From contig NZ_JAFBEK010000010.1 of NCBI RefSeq assembly GCF_016908715.1, forward strand, positions 1 through 53,347: a stretch of DNA of 53,347 nucleotides, given 5' to 3'. Within the stretch, counting starts at the first letter, position 1, and each line of letters opens with the position of its first letter. This document shows positions 34,579 to 43,267 of the stretch, piece by piece. The position numbers were made by a program, and so were the translations under genes. The notes under the pieces were generated by a model, which saw only the letters and a program-made list of their open reading frames with translations, made no database searches and was not told the origin of the DNA. The DNA comes from Leuconostoc rapi (GTDB taxonomy: Bacteria > Bacillota > Bacilli > Lactobacillales > Lactobacillaceae).

Positions 34579-36609
34579 ATGATAACACGCGTTGATAATG
34601 TCGATATTCTACCAGGTGTCGGGCCAAAACGACTTGATGCTTTACATGAACTCGGCATATTTACAATTGAAGATTTAATTGGTTATTTTCCATTTCGATA
34701 TGAAGACTTGGGTGAACGTTTGCCGTCTGAAACATTAGATGGTGAAAAAGTAACTTTTAAAGGTATTGTGAGCGCCCCAGCAGTTGTGACACGATTTGGT
34801 AAAAAAAATCAAACACGGTTTGGTTTATTAATTGAACATGAAAATATACGTGTGACTTTTTTTAACCAACCTTGGATAGCGCAAAACATTGATATTGGTC
34901 AAGAGGTTGCTGTTTATGGGACGTATAATGCTGCAAAAGCAGCATTGACTGGTATGAAGATGATTAATGCAAGCACCGATGCACTTGATCCAATATACCC
35001 GTCTTCAAAACAAATCACTGCTAAAACGATCCGTCATCTGATTGAACTCGCTTGGGCTGATGTACGGGGCACGCTTGAGTCATTAGTGCCGATAACGATT
35101 CGGGAGAAATATCGTTTGCTGGACCGTAACAGTCAAATTGAAGCGATGCACTTTCCAGTGGATATGCCGGCTGCAAAGGCTGCGCGTCGTAGTGCTGCTT
35201 TTGAAGAATTTTTTGTTTTTCAAATGCGGTTACAATTACTCAAACTCGCTGATCAAAATTTTGCTGGGGAAGGCATCAATTATGATACCTCTGCGCTTGA
35301 AAAGTTTGAAACAGGGTTACTGTTTGATTTAACATCTGCACAACAAAAAGTCATTTCAGAAATTTTGCAAGATCAAAAAAGACCACGCCATATGAATCGC
35401 TTATTGCAAGGTGATGTCGGATCGGGTAAAACTGTGGTTGCGGCCATGGCAATGTATGCTGTTGTTACAGCGGGGATGCAAGCTGCCATTATGGCACCAA
35501 CCGAAATTTTAGCCCAGCAACATGCGTTAAATTTAGCGCAATTGTTTGAAAATGCTGGCATATCTTTGCGCGTTGAGTTACTGACGAGTGGGCTTAAAGT
35601 TGCTGCTCGGCGACAATTATTGGAAGATTTAGAAAGTGGCGAAATTGACATTTTAGTTGGTACGCACGCGCTATTACAGCCAGACGTGGCATTTCATCAC
35701 CTTGGATTAGCTGTTATTGATGAGCAGCATCGATTTGGTGTTAATCAGCGTGCTGCATTACGCGAAAATGGTGTGAATCCTGATATTTTAGCGATGACGG
35801 CAACGCCGATTCCAAGAACGTTATCGATCACTGCGTATGGTGAAATGGATGTTTCGGTGATTGACCAATTACCAACTGGTCGTAAAGCCATCCAGACTAA
35901 ACGAATGAGTCATAATCAGTTGGACAACGCCATTGCGTTTGTAAAAAAGCAGATTGATGATGGCGCTCAGGCTTACGTTGTTACGCCACTAATTGAAGAA
36001 TCGGAGTCGCTTGATGTTCAAAATGCAACGGCGATGTATGAGGCCATGCAATTAGAATTTCCGCAATATACAGTTGGATTGCTGCATGGGCGGTTATCAA
36101 ATGATGAAAAAAAATCGTTAATGGCAGACTTTAAAGCAAATAAAATTCAACTATTAGTTGCAACAACTGTCATTGAAGTTGGTGTCGACGTACCCAATGC
36201 AACTGTGATGTTGATTTTAGACGCAGACCGTTTTGGTTTAGCGCAATTACATCAACTACGTGGCCGCGTTGGCCGTGGTCATCGCCAATCGTATACGATT
36301 TTAGTTGCTGATCCCAAAACGGATTATGGGACTGCGCGTTTAGATGCCATGGTTGAAACAACTAACGGCTTCATACTCGCACAACGCGATCTCGAATTAC
36401 GCGGATCTGGAGATATTTTAGGCACCAAGCAATCTGGTGTACCAGAGTTTGTTGTGGGTGATCCTATCAAAGATTTGACGATGATGGAATTTGCGCAACA
36501 AGAAGCCATTACGCTAGTCAGCCAGAAAAATTGGGACCGACAAGCAGATAATCACGCTTTAGTTGATTATTTGTCACGTACAATGGCACATTATCGTCAT
36601 TTTGACTAA
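34579..36609 (+). CDS. recG: ATP-dependent DNA helicase RecG
   Basis: Predicted 676 residues, the usual RecG length. The N-terminal wedge/OB domain (about 1-230) includes LPGVGPKRLDAL and VTFKGIVSAPAVV. The helicase core has Walker A GDVGSGKT, motif II DEQH in LAVIDEQHRFG, TATPIPRTL, and the C-terminal LHGRLSNDEK, EVGVDVPNATVM and QLRGRVGRG motifs. RecG remodels stalled replication forks and branched DNA. There is no ribosome binding site before ATG 34579, and a promoter-like element touches it. It precedes mutS by 40 bases. Confidence 0.96.
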   Translation: MITRVDNVDILPGVGPKRLDALHELGIFTIEDLIGYFPFRYEDLGERLPSETLDGEKVTFKGIVSAPAVVTRFGKKNQTRFGLLIEHENIRVTFFNQPWIAQNIDIGQEVAVYGTYNAAKAALTGMKMINASTDALDPIYPSSKQITAKTIRHLIELAWADVRGTLESLVPITIREKYRLLDRNSQIEAMHFPVDMPAAKAARRSAAFEEFFVFQMRLQLLKLADQNFAGEGINYDTSALEKFETGLLFDLTSAQQKVISEILQDQKRPRHMNRLLQGDVGSGKTVVAAMAMYAVVTAGMQAAIMAPTEILAQQHALNLAQLFENAGISLRVELLTSGLKVAARRQLLEDLESGEIDILVGTHALLQPDVAFHHLGLAVIDEQHRFGVNQRAALRENGVNPDILAMTATPIPRTLSITAYGEMDVSVIDQLPTGRKAIQTKRMSHNQLDNAIAFVKKQIDDGAQAYVVTPLIEESESLDVQNATAMYEAMQLEFPQYTVGLLHGRLSNDEKKSLMADFKANKIQLLVATTVIEVGVDVPNATVMLILDADRFGLAQLHQLRGRVGRGHRQSYTILVADPKTDYGTARLDAMVETTNGFILAQRDLELRGSGDILGTKQSGVPEFVVGDPIKDLTMMEFAQQEAITLVSQKNWDRQADNHALVDYLSRTMAHYRHFD

Positions 36610-36649
36610 AATGAGACAAAGATAAATTATATAAATGAGGAAGTTTTAG

Positions 36650-39244
36650 ATGGTCAAGCCTGTTGATACACCCATGATGGTGCAGTATCATGAAATTAAA
36701 TCGCAATACCCAGATGCCTTTGTTTTTTATCGCTTAGGCGATTTTTATGAACTTTTCGAAGAAGATGCTATTCTGGGTGCCAAGCTGCTCGAACTAACGC
36801 TGACCGCCCGTAATAAAAATTCTGAGAATCCGGTCCCTATGGCAGGTATTCCGCATCATGCTGCAAAAAATTATATTGATATCCTAGTTGATCAAGGTTA
36901 CAAAGTAGCCATTGTGGAGCAAATGGAGGACCCAGCCGTTGCCAAAGGCATGGTTAAACGTGATGTGGTGCAACTGATTACACCGGGCACTAAAATGTAT
37001 GATGGCGCGGAATCAGATAAGCAAAACAACTATTTAGCAGCTCTTTTACCAAATGGAGACAGTTGGGCTTTGGCGTATATTGATTTGTCAACGGGCGAAC
37101 TCAAAGCGACAACCATTCGTCGATTAGCGGATATTTTAGATGAATTGAGTTCATTAGAAGTGAAGGAAGTTGTCTTGCGTCAAAACGATGGTTTGACAAC
37201 ACAGCAACAGTTAGCCACTCAATTAGGTGAACGTGGTCTAGTCATTTCAACTCAAGTGGCTATTGAACCAAATGCAACAGTCAGTTTTTTGACGCAACCA
37301 TTATTGAAAATAGAAGAAACAAAAGCGACGGCTATGCTGTTAAATTATATTTTTGACACACAGCGACGCAACCTTGATCATATCGTTCCGGCTATTAGCT
37401 ATGAACGTTTAGCTTATTTAAAATTCAATCAAGATACACGTACCAATTTAGATTTAGTTGAAAATAATAGAACAAAAAAAAGAGCTGGATCATTGCTTGG
37501 TTTGATAGATGGCACGCACACGGCTATGGGCAGTCGATTGCTCAAACAGTGGGCGTTAAAACCATTGCGTGATCAAAATGACATTGAGGACCGGTTAGAC
37601 TTAGTTGATGCTTTTCGAGATGATTTCTTTACCCGTGGTGCGTTGCAAGACCAGCTAAAATCAGTCTATGATTTAGAGAAATTAGCTGCACGGGCAGCGA
37701 TGGGAACAATGAATGCTCGTGAATTAGTGCAATTAAAACGGTCATTATTAGCTATTCCAAGTATCAAGTCTGCTTTAGCGCAAACAACAAGTATTTTAAA
37801 AAATGCTAGTGACACACTAGATGATATGGTAGATGTAGCTGGGTTAATTGAAGAAGCAATCGTTGATGATCCGCCAATTAGTGTGCGTGAAGGGGATATT
37901 ATCAACGACGGCTTTGACGATAAAATTGACAGTTATCGTCGCGTTTTACAAGATAATCAAACTTGGTTGGCACAATTGGAAACAGATGAACGTGCAGCTA
38001 CTGGTATTCATTCTCTCAAAGTAGGCTATAATAAAAATTTTGGTTACTTTATTGAAGTAACCAAGGCAAATATTAGTAAATTAGAAGAAAATCGTTATGA
38101 ACGGCGTCAAACATTGACCAATGCTGAACGTTTTGTGACACCAGAGCTGAAAGCGCATGAGCGGTTAATTATTGAAGCGCAAGCTAAACGTACGCAACGT
38201 GAATATGAGTTGTTTGTGACGGTACGTGAACGTGTCAAAGCAAATATTAGTCGCGTGCAAAACTTAGCACAACAGATTGCACGTTTAGATGTGTTATCAA
38301 CATTGGCTGATGTTGCCGATAATCACCGTTTTGTTCGCCCAGAATTTACCACACATAATCGTGTTTTCGTTAAACAAGGTCGTCACCCTGTTGTCGAATC
38401 ATTACTAGAAGCAGGCGAATTTGTTGCCAATGACGTGTTGCTTGACGAAAATACCACGATGCAGTTAATTACTGGACCAAATATGGCCGGAAAATCAACT
38501 TATATGCGCGAGTTAGCGTTAATTGTCATTCTTGCTCAAATGGGTAGTTTTGTACCCGCAGATGCAGCAGAGTTGCCTATTTTTGATCAAATATTTACAC
38601 GTATTGGCGCTAATGATGATATGGCAATGGGCCAATCGACGTTTATGGTTGAAATGGCGGAAGCCAATCACGCATTACAAGAGGCAACGGCACATTCACT
38701 CATTTTATTTGATGAATTAGGTCGAGGAACGGCAACTTATGATGGTATGGCGTTGGCACAGGCAATCATTGAATTTTTAGATGCTCATGTGCATGCTAAA
38801 ACATTATTTTCAACGCATTATCACGAATTAACAGTTCTGGCAGATCAACACGATAGTATTGAAAATGTTCATGTTGGCGCTGTTGAGGATGAGTCGGGTC
38901 GATTGCATTTCTTGCACCAAATTAAAAAAGGCCCAGCGGACAAATCTTATGGTATTCATGTTGCGGCATTAGCTGGGTTACCTGAGACGCTAATTACGCA
39001 GGCTAAAGTTATTTTAACTGAACTGGAAGCGCAAAAATCAATCATTGTGACACATGATCAACCAGAATCACAACCAGCACAAAAAATGGATCAATTGTCT
39101 GAACAAGTCGCGTTATTTAATGTCGATACGATCAATCCAGAGGTGAAGACATTACTTGACACTTTGGATAACTTTGATATTTTAACGATGACACCAGTAG
39201 ATGCTATGAATGCTTTAAACACATTAAAAAAGCTGAGAAATTAG
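36650..39244 (+). CDS. mutS: DNA mismatch repair protein MutS
   Basis: Predicted 864 residues. The mismatch-reading Phe-x-Glu is in LGDFYELFEED (residues about 30-37). The ATPase domain has Walker A GPNMAGKSTYM, GANDDMAMGQSTFMVEM and Walker B LILFDELGRGTATYDG. The C-terminal tail ends in the tetramerisation-type segment. GAGGAAG precedes ATG 36650. The protein appears full length and intact, and its partner mutL follows in the same operon. Confidence 0.97.
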   Translation: MVKPVDTPMMVQYHEIKSQYPDAFVFYRLGDFYELFEEDAILGAKLLELTLTARNKNSENPVPMAGIPHHAAKNYIDILVDQGYKVAIVEQMEDPAVAKGMVKRDVVQLITPGTKMYDGAESDKQNNYLAALLPNGDSWALAYIDLSTGELKATTIRRLADILDELSSLEVKEVVLRQNDGLTTQQQLATQLGERGLVISTQVAIEPNATVSFLTQPLLKIEETKATAMLLNYIFDTQRRNLDHIVPAISYERLAYLKFNQDTRTNLDLVENNRTKKRAGSLLGLIDGTHTAMGSRLLKQWALKPLRDQNDIEDRLDLVDAFRDDFFTRGALQDQLKSVYDLEKLAARAAMGTMNARELVQLKRSLLAIPSIKSALAQTTSILKNASDTLDDMVDVAGLIEEAIVDDPPISVREGDIINDGFDDKIDSYRRVLQDNQTWLAQLETDERAATGIHSLKVGYNKNFGYFIEVTKANISKLEENRYERRQTLTNAERFVTPELKAHERLIIEAQAKRTQREYELFVTVRERVKANISRVQNLAQQIARLDVLSTLADVADNHRFVRPEFTTHNRVFVKQGRHPVVESLLEAGEFVANDVLLDENTTMQLITGPNMAGKSTYMRELALIVILAQMGSFVPADAAELPIFDQIFTRIGANDDMAMGQSTFMVEMAEANHALQEATAHSLILFDELGRGTATYDGMALAQAIIEFLDAHVHAKTLFSTHYHELTVLADQHDSIENVHVGAVEDESGRLHFLHQIKKGPADKSYGIHVAALAGLPETLITQAKVILTELEAQKSIIVTHDQPESQPAQKMDQLSEQVALFNVDTINPEVKTLLDTLDNFDILTMTPVDAMNALNTLKKLRN

Positions 39245-39249
39245 GAGGC

Positions 39250-39266
39250 AAGCGCTTGAGCGCGTT
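39250..39266 (+). other. Hairpin between the Shine-Dalgarno and start of mutL
   Basis: GCGC-TTGA-GCGC stem-loop. Folding would shorten the effective spacing between AGGAGG and ATG 39273 from 24 to about 12 bases. Confidence 0.35.
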
Positions 39267-39272
39267 GACAAT

Positions 39273-41246
39273 ATGGGAAAAATACATGAACTCTCAAATT
39301 TATTAGCTAACCAAATTGCTGCAGGTGAAGTGATCGAACGGCCGGCAAGTGTTGTTAAGGAACTGGTTGAAAATGCGATTGATTCAGGTGCAACCCAAAT
39401 TGAAGTGGTTGTTGAAGATGCTGGTGAAGCATTAATTCGCGTGGTTGATAATGGCGCGGGTATTGATCCTGAAGATGTTCCACTGGCATTTACGCGTCAT
39501 GCGACCAGTAAAATTGTCGATCGACATGATTTATTTAATATTGTGTCGCTTGGATTTCGAGGTGAAGCTTTGCCTTCAATTGCAGCCATTGCTGATGTGA
39601 CATTAAACACAACGACGCACGATGCACCGGAAGGCTTAATGTATCACATAAAAGGGGGAAAACAAGTCAGTGCGACACCGGCAAATGGTCGTTTTGGCAC
39701 TGTCGTATCCGTTCGTGATTTGTTTTATAATACGCCCGCACGCCTTAAATATCTTAAGCGACCACAAACTGAATTATCCAAAATTGCCGATATTATGAAT
39801 AGACTGGCTCTATCTTATACTAATATTGCTTTTACAGTTACTGCTGATGGGCGTGCATTGCTCAAAACAACTGGTAATGGTAATCAACAACAAGTTATTG
39901 CTGCAATTTATGGGCGTGAATCAGCACAAAAAATGTTGCCAATTACAGGTGAAGATGATGATTTTAATATTACGGGATACGTTTCATTACCAGAATTAAC
40001 ACGTGGATCACGTGAATATCTAACAATTTTAGTTAATGGTCGTTTTATTAAAAATTTTACGGTGTCTAATGCAGTTATTCATGGCTACGGGTCAAAGTTG
40101 ATGGTTGGACGTTTTCCGATGGGCGTGATTAATATCAGTACAGATCCACTTTTAATTGATGTCAATGTGCATCCACAGAAATCAGAAATACGTCTATCCA
40201 AAGAAACTGAACTTTCTGCGTTGATTGTTAAAACCATTCAAGAACGACTAGCTGAAGAAAATTTAATTCCTGATGCCTATGAGAATTTATACGGGAAAAC
40301 ACAAGCACCTCAGTCCATACGCCCAACACAAACAGCACCTTGGGTACCAAAAGATGTGCAATCAACAGTTAAAGACCGACCAAATGTGAGTACCAACACA
40401 GGTTCAGAAATTGATGGTATTAGCATCACAAAGCGTACGCAACTATCACAAAATTCGGTACAGACCTTTTTTAATAAATACACTCATGAAGCTACCCTAC
40501 CAGTCTTTAATGAACAAGAGACGACGCATGTCACAGAACCGGTGACGGCGTACCAATCATCTGCTCACGATGAGATTGTAGCGCAACAAGAAACATTAGA
40601 TGTTACGCCAGAAAGGCCAAGTGGTTTTCCGGATTTGTCATATATTGGGCAAATGCATGGCACGTTTTTATTTGCTCAAAGTGCGGATAGTCTATTTTTA
40701 ATTGACCAGCATGCTGCCCAAGAGCGCATTAATTATGAATACTATCGTCAAAAAATAGGGGAAGTCAGTGCTGATAAACAGCGACTTTTAGTACCGATTA
40801 CGATTAATTACACGGCTTCGGATATGCTGAAAATTGCAGATCATGAACAAGAATTAGCTGATGTTGGGTTAACGGTAACGCAATTTGGACCAACAACAGT
40901 GATTATCCGTGAACACCCAACTTGGTTTGAAAGTGGTCAAGAAGAAGCGATTATTCGTGAAATGATTGATTGGATACTACGTGATGGTTCGTTAACTGTT
41001 GCGGAATTTAGAGAACGAGCAGCAATTATGATGAGCTGTAAACGCGCAATAAAAGCAAATATGCATTTATCTGATATTCAAGCTAAAGCATTGCTGCAAC
41101 GTTTGGCGTTGGCTAAAAACCCTTATAACTGTCCACATGGTCGACCAGTATTGACACAGTTGACACTAACAGAGATGGAAAAAATGTTTAAACGCATTCA
41201 AGATGCTCATGAAAAATGGGAAACTTATGATAATCACCCTTATTAA
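39273..41246 (+). CDS. mutL: DNA mismatch repair protein MutL
   Basis: Predicted 657 residues. The N-terminal GHKL ATPase has ENAIDSGATQIEV, DNGAGIDPEDVP and LGFRGEALPSIAAI. After a variable linker (about 340-450) the C-terminal domain carries the endonuclease metal motif DQHAAQERINYEYYR and the CPHGRP segment, so this MutL is of the nicking type found where MutH is absent. The nearest AGGAGG (39243-39248) lies 24 bases before the ATG, with a small GC hairpin between them. Confidence 0.96.
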   Translation: MGKIHELSNLLANQIAAGEVIERPASVVKELVENAIDSGATQIEVVVEDAGEALIRVVDNGAGIDPEDVPLAFTRHATSKIVDRHDLFNIVSLGFRGEALPSIAAIADVTLNTTTHDAPEGLMYHIKGGKQVSATPANGRFGTVVSVRDLFYNTPARLKYLKRPQTELSKIADIMNRLALSYTNIAFTVTADGRALLKTTGNGNQQQVIAAIYGRESAQKMLPITGEDDDFNITGYVSLPELTRGSREYLTILVNGRFIKNFTVSNAVIHGYGSKLMVGRFPMGVINISTDPLLIDVNVHPQKSEIRLSKETELSALIVKTIQERLAEENLIPDAYENLYGKTQAPQSIRPTQTAPWVPKDVQSTVKDRPNVSTNTGSEIDGISITKRTQLSQNSVQTFFNKYTHEATLPVFNEQETTHVTEPVTAYQSSAHDEIVAQQETLDVTPERPSGFPDLSYIGQMHGTFLFAQSADSLFLIDQHAAQERINYEYYRQKIGEVSADKQRLLVPITINYTASDMLKIADHEQELADVGLTVTQFGPTTVIIREHPTWFESGQEEAIIREMIDWILRDGSLTVAEFRERAAIMMSCKRAIKANMHLSDIQAKALLQRLALAKNPYNCPHGRPVLTQLTLTEMEKMFKRIQDAHEKWETYDNHPY

Positions 41247-41288
41247 AAAAACGTTAGAAATGCTATTTTTTACACAGGAGATCAATAG

Positions 41289-41804
41289 ATGAACAACAAT
41301 GATATTATTATTCGCTTAAGGTACGCATTAAATATTCAGAATGAAGATATGCTTAAAATTTTTCAATTAGGTGGGGTGTCTATTGATGAGACACAACTTC
41401 ATACCTTGTCGACCAAACAAAATGATGAGAGTCCTCGTGATGAACAAGTCGACATGCATCAACTTGAATCATTTATGAATGGCTTGATTATTTCTCAACG
41501 TGGTCAAAAATTTGGGGCAGACTTAAAACCTGTACCACCAACATTTGATATGCATAAAGAAACAGACATTAATAATGTTGTCATGAAAAAACTCAAAATT
41601 GCGATGTCTTATACAAGTGATGATTACATGAGTTTTCTAAAATCAGCAGGTGTCGTGATTTCAAACAACGAGCTGAGTGCTGTGTTACGCCGACCAGATC
41701 ATCGTAATTATAAACCAGCAGGAGATCGCTATTTACGAAACATTCTAAAAGGAATGGCATTAGAATACCGGCCAGCCGATGTTAAAAAAACAGCTCGAAA
41801 ATAA
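41289..41804 (+). CDS. DUF1456 (YehS) family protein
   Basis: Predicted 171 residues. It holds two related halves, each with an NNDIIIRLRYALNIQNEDMLKIFQLGG-like segment (about 3-30 and 95-125: NNVVMKKLKIAMSYTSDDYM), the duplicated DUF1456 motif. The C-terminus ends DRYLRNILKGMALEYRP. No function is established for the family. AGGAGA lies ten bases before the ATG. It may be transcribed with recG-mutS-mutL. Confidence 0.9.
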   Translation: MNNNDIIIRLRYALNIQNEDMLKIFQLGGVSIDETQLHTLSTKQNDESPRDEQVDMHQLESFMNGLIISQRGQKFGADLKPVPPTFDMHKETDINNVVMKKLKIAMSYTSDDYMSFLKSAGVVISNNELSAVLRRPDHRNYKPAGDRYLRNILKGMALEYRPADVKKTARK

Positions 41805-41830
41805 GTCGAATCAGTGGCTTCATAATCATG

Positions 41831-41836
41831 TATAAT
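41831..41836 (+). promoter_or_regulatory. ndk promoter -10 box
   Basis: Perfect TATAAT 33 bases before the ndk start; a -35 element is not clear. Confidence 0.55.
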
Positions 41837-41868
41837 GAAGGTGTTAAGTGACTTTATTGGAGGACAAG

Positions 41869-42282
41869 ATGACCGAAAAGACATTAATGTTAATTAAGCC
41901 AGATGGTGTACAGCGCGCTAAAGTGGGCGAAATTATACAACGTATTGAAAATAAAGGGTACCAAATTGTAGATATGAAAATGCTCACGCCAACGAAAGCG
42001 TTGTTAGATGTGCATTATGCTGAACATGTTGGTAAACCTTATTACCCGTCACTTGTCGATTATATGACTTCAGGACCGGTTGTTGTGATGATTGGCGAAG
42101 GGACAAATATTGTAGCGGGATGGCGTACGTTGATGGGCGAAACGAATCCCACAAAAGCAGCTCCTGGTACAATTCGTGGTGATTTTGGACGTGAATGGCC
42201 TCAAGAAGCTATGATGAATGTGGTTCATGGGTCAGATAGCGTTGCATCAGCACAACGTGAAATCAGTCTGTGGTTTGATTAG
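41869..42282 (+). CDS. ndk: Nucleoside diphosphate kinase
   Basis: Predicted 137 residues from ATG 41869 (TTGGAGGA upstream; GTG 41848 lies before that signal). The opening TEKTLMLIKPDGVQR, the nucleotide-site GTIRGDFG and the active-site His in NVVHGSDS are all present. The enzyme passes phosphate from ATP to NDPs through the phospho-His intermediate, balancing nucleotide pools. A terminator follows. Confidence 0.97.
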   Translation: MTEKTLMLIKPDGVQRAKVGEIIQRIENKGYQIVDMKMLTPTKALLDVHYAEHVGKPYYPSLVDYMTSGPVVVMIGEGTNIVAGWRTLMGETNPTKAAPGTIRGDFGREWPQEAMMNVVHGSDSVASAQREISLWFD

Positions 42283-42292
42283 TTTTTTATTG

Positions 42293-42321
42293 GCTTGATT
42301 TCATAAAATCAAGCTTTTTTT
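42293..42321 (+). terminator. ndk terminator
   Basis: GCTTGATT, 6 bases, AATCAAGC followed by seven T. Confidence 0.92.
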
Positions 42322-42385
42322 GTGCAATTCAAGTGGTCTAGCTAAAAGTTTGGTAGAATAGTAACTATAGACTCGGAGCATAATA

Positions 42386-43264
42386 ATGAAATTAGATGAT
42401 ATAACGATATTTGAACAGACAGCTTTAGCACCTTATGCACACACGCAAGTCGGTGGCGTGGTAGAATATTTAGCCATACCAAAGACACTGTTGGCGCTAC
42501 AAAAGTTATTAGATTGGGCCAAATCAAATGGGCATGACATTCATATTTTTGGGCGCTTATCTAATTTAGTTGTACGCAATGGTGGCCTTAAAGGGTTATC
42601 AATCTTATTACATGAGTTACGCGATATTCACGTTGACCAAAATACGATAACTGCAGATGCAGGCGCTGACTTGATTTTAGTGGCTGAAGCCGCGATGGAA
42701 AATGACTTAACTGGACTTGAGTGGGCTGCAGGTATCCCTGGTTCTGTTGGTGGCGCAATTTTTATGAACGCGGGTGCCTATGGTGGTCAGGCCTCTATGG
42801 TGACAGCTTCAGCAACGGCTATCATGCCAAATGGTGAAGTCAAATCCTTTCCTGCAGACACATTAGACTTTGACTATCGCCAATCTGTTTTTCAAAAGAA
42901 TGGTGGGGTAATCGTTAGTGCAACCTTTGCCTTAGTACCAGATAACAAGCAAAGCATACAATCGCGTATGGACGATAATAATTTTCGACGTGCTAATAAG
43001 CAACCACTAAACTATCCTTCAAATGGCTCAGTATTTAAGCGGCCAGAAGGTTTCTTTGCTGGTAAACTCATTATGGATTCAAAATTACAAGGCGTTCGTA
43101 TTGGGGGTGTTGAAGTTTCCAAAAAACATGCTGGGTTTATGGTTAATATTGGCAACGGCACAGGAAATGATTATGAGGACTTGATTCATTTTGTACAAAA
43201 AACGGTCAAAATAAAATTTGGGGTCACACTAGAAACTGAAGTACGTATTATGGGGGAACGATAA
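42386..43264 (+). CDS. murB: UDP-N-acetylenolpyruvoylglucosamine reductase MurB
   Basis: Predicted 292 residues, type II MurB length. FAD-binding segments are THTQVGG-like (AHTQVGGVVEYLAIP), GRLSNLVV and GIPGSVGGAIFMNAGAYGGQ. The catalytic region has YRQSVF and PSNGSVFKRPEGFFAGKLI, with the late Glu in LETEVRIMGE. It reduces UDP-GlcNAc-enolpyruvate to UDP-MurNAc. One oddity: the usual Gly-Ser-Asn FAD loop reads GRLSNLV here. It starts a likely operon with the antiporter gene, four bases downstream. Confidence 0.95.
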   Translation: MKLDDITIFEQTALAPYAHTQVGGVVEYLAIPKTLLALQKLLDWAKSNGHDIHIFGRLSNLVVRNGGLKGLSILLHELRDIHVDQNTITADAGADLILVAEAAMENDLTGLEWAAGIPGSVGGAIFMNAGAYGGQASMVTASATAIMPNGEVKSFPADTLDFDYRQSVFQKNGGVIVSATFALVPDNKQSIQSRMDDNNFRRANKQPLNYPSNGSVFKRPEGFFAGKLIMDSKLQGVRIGGVEVSKKHAGFMVNIGNGTGNDYEDLIHFVQKTVKIKFGVTLETEVRIMGER

Positions 43265-43267
43265 TTT

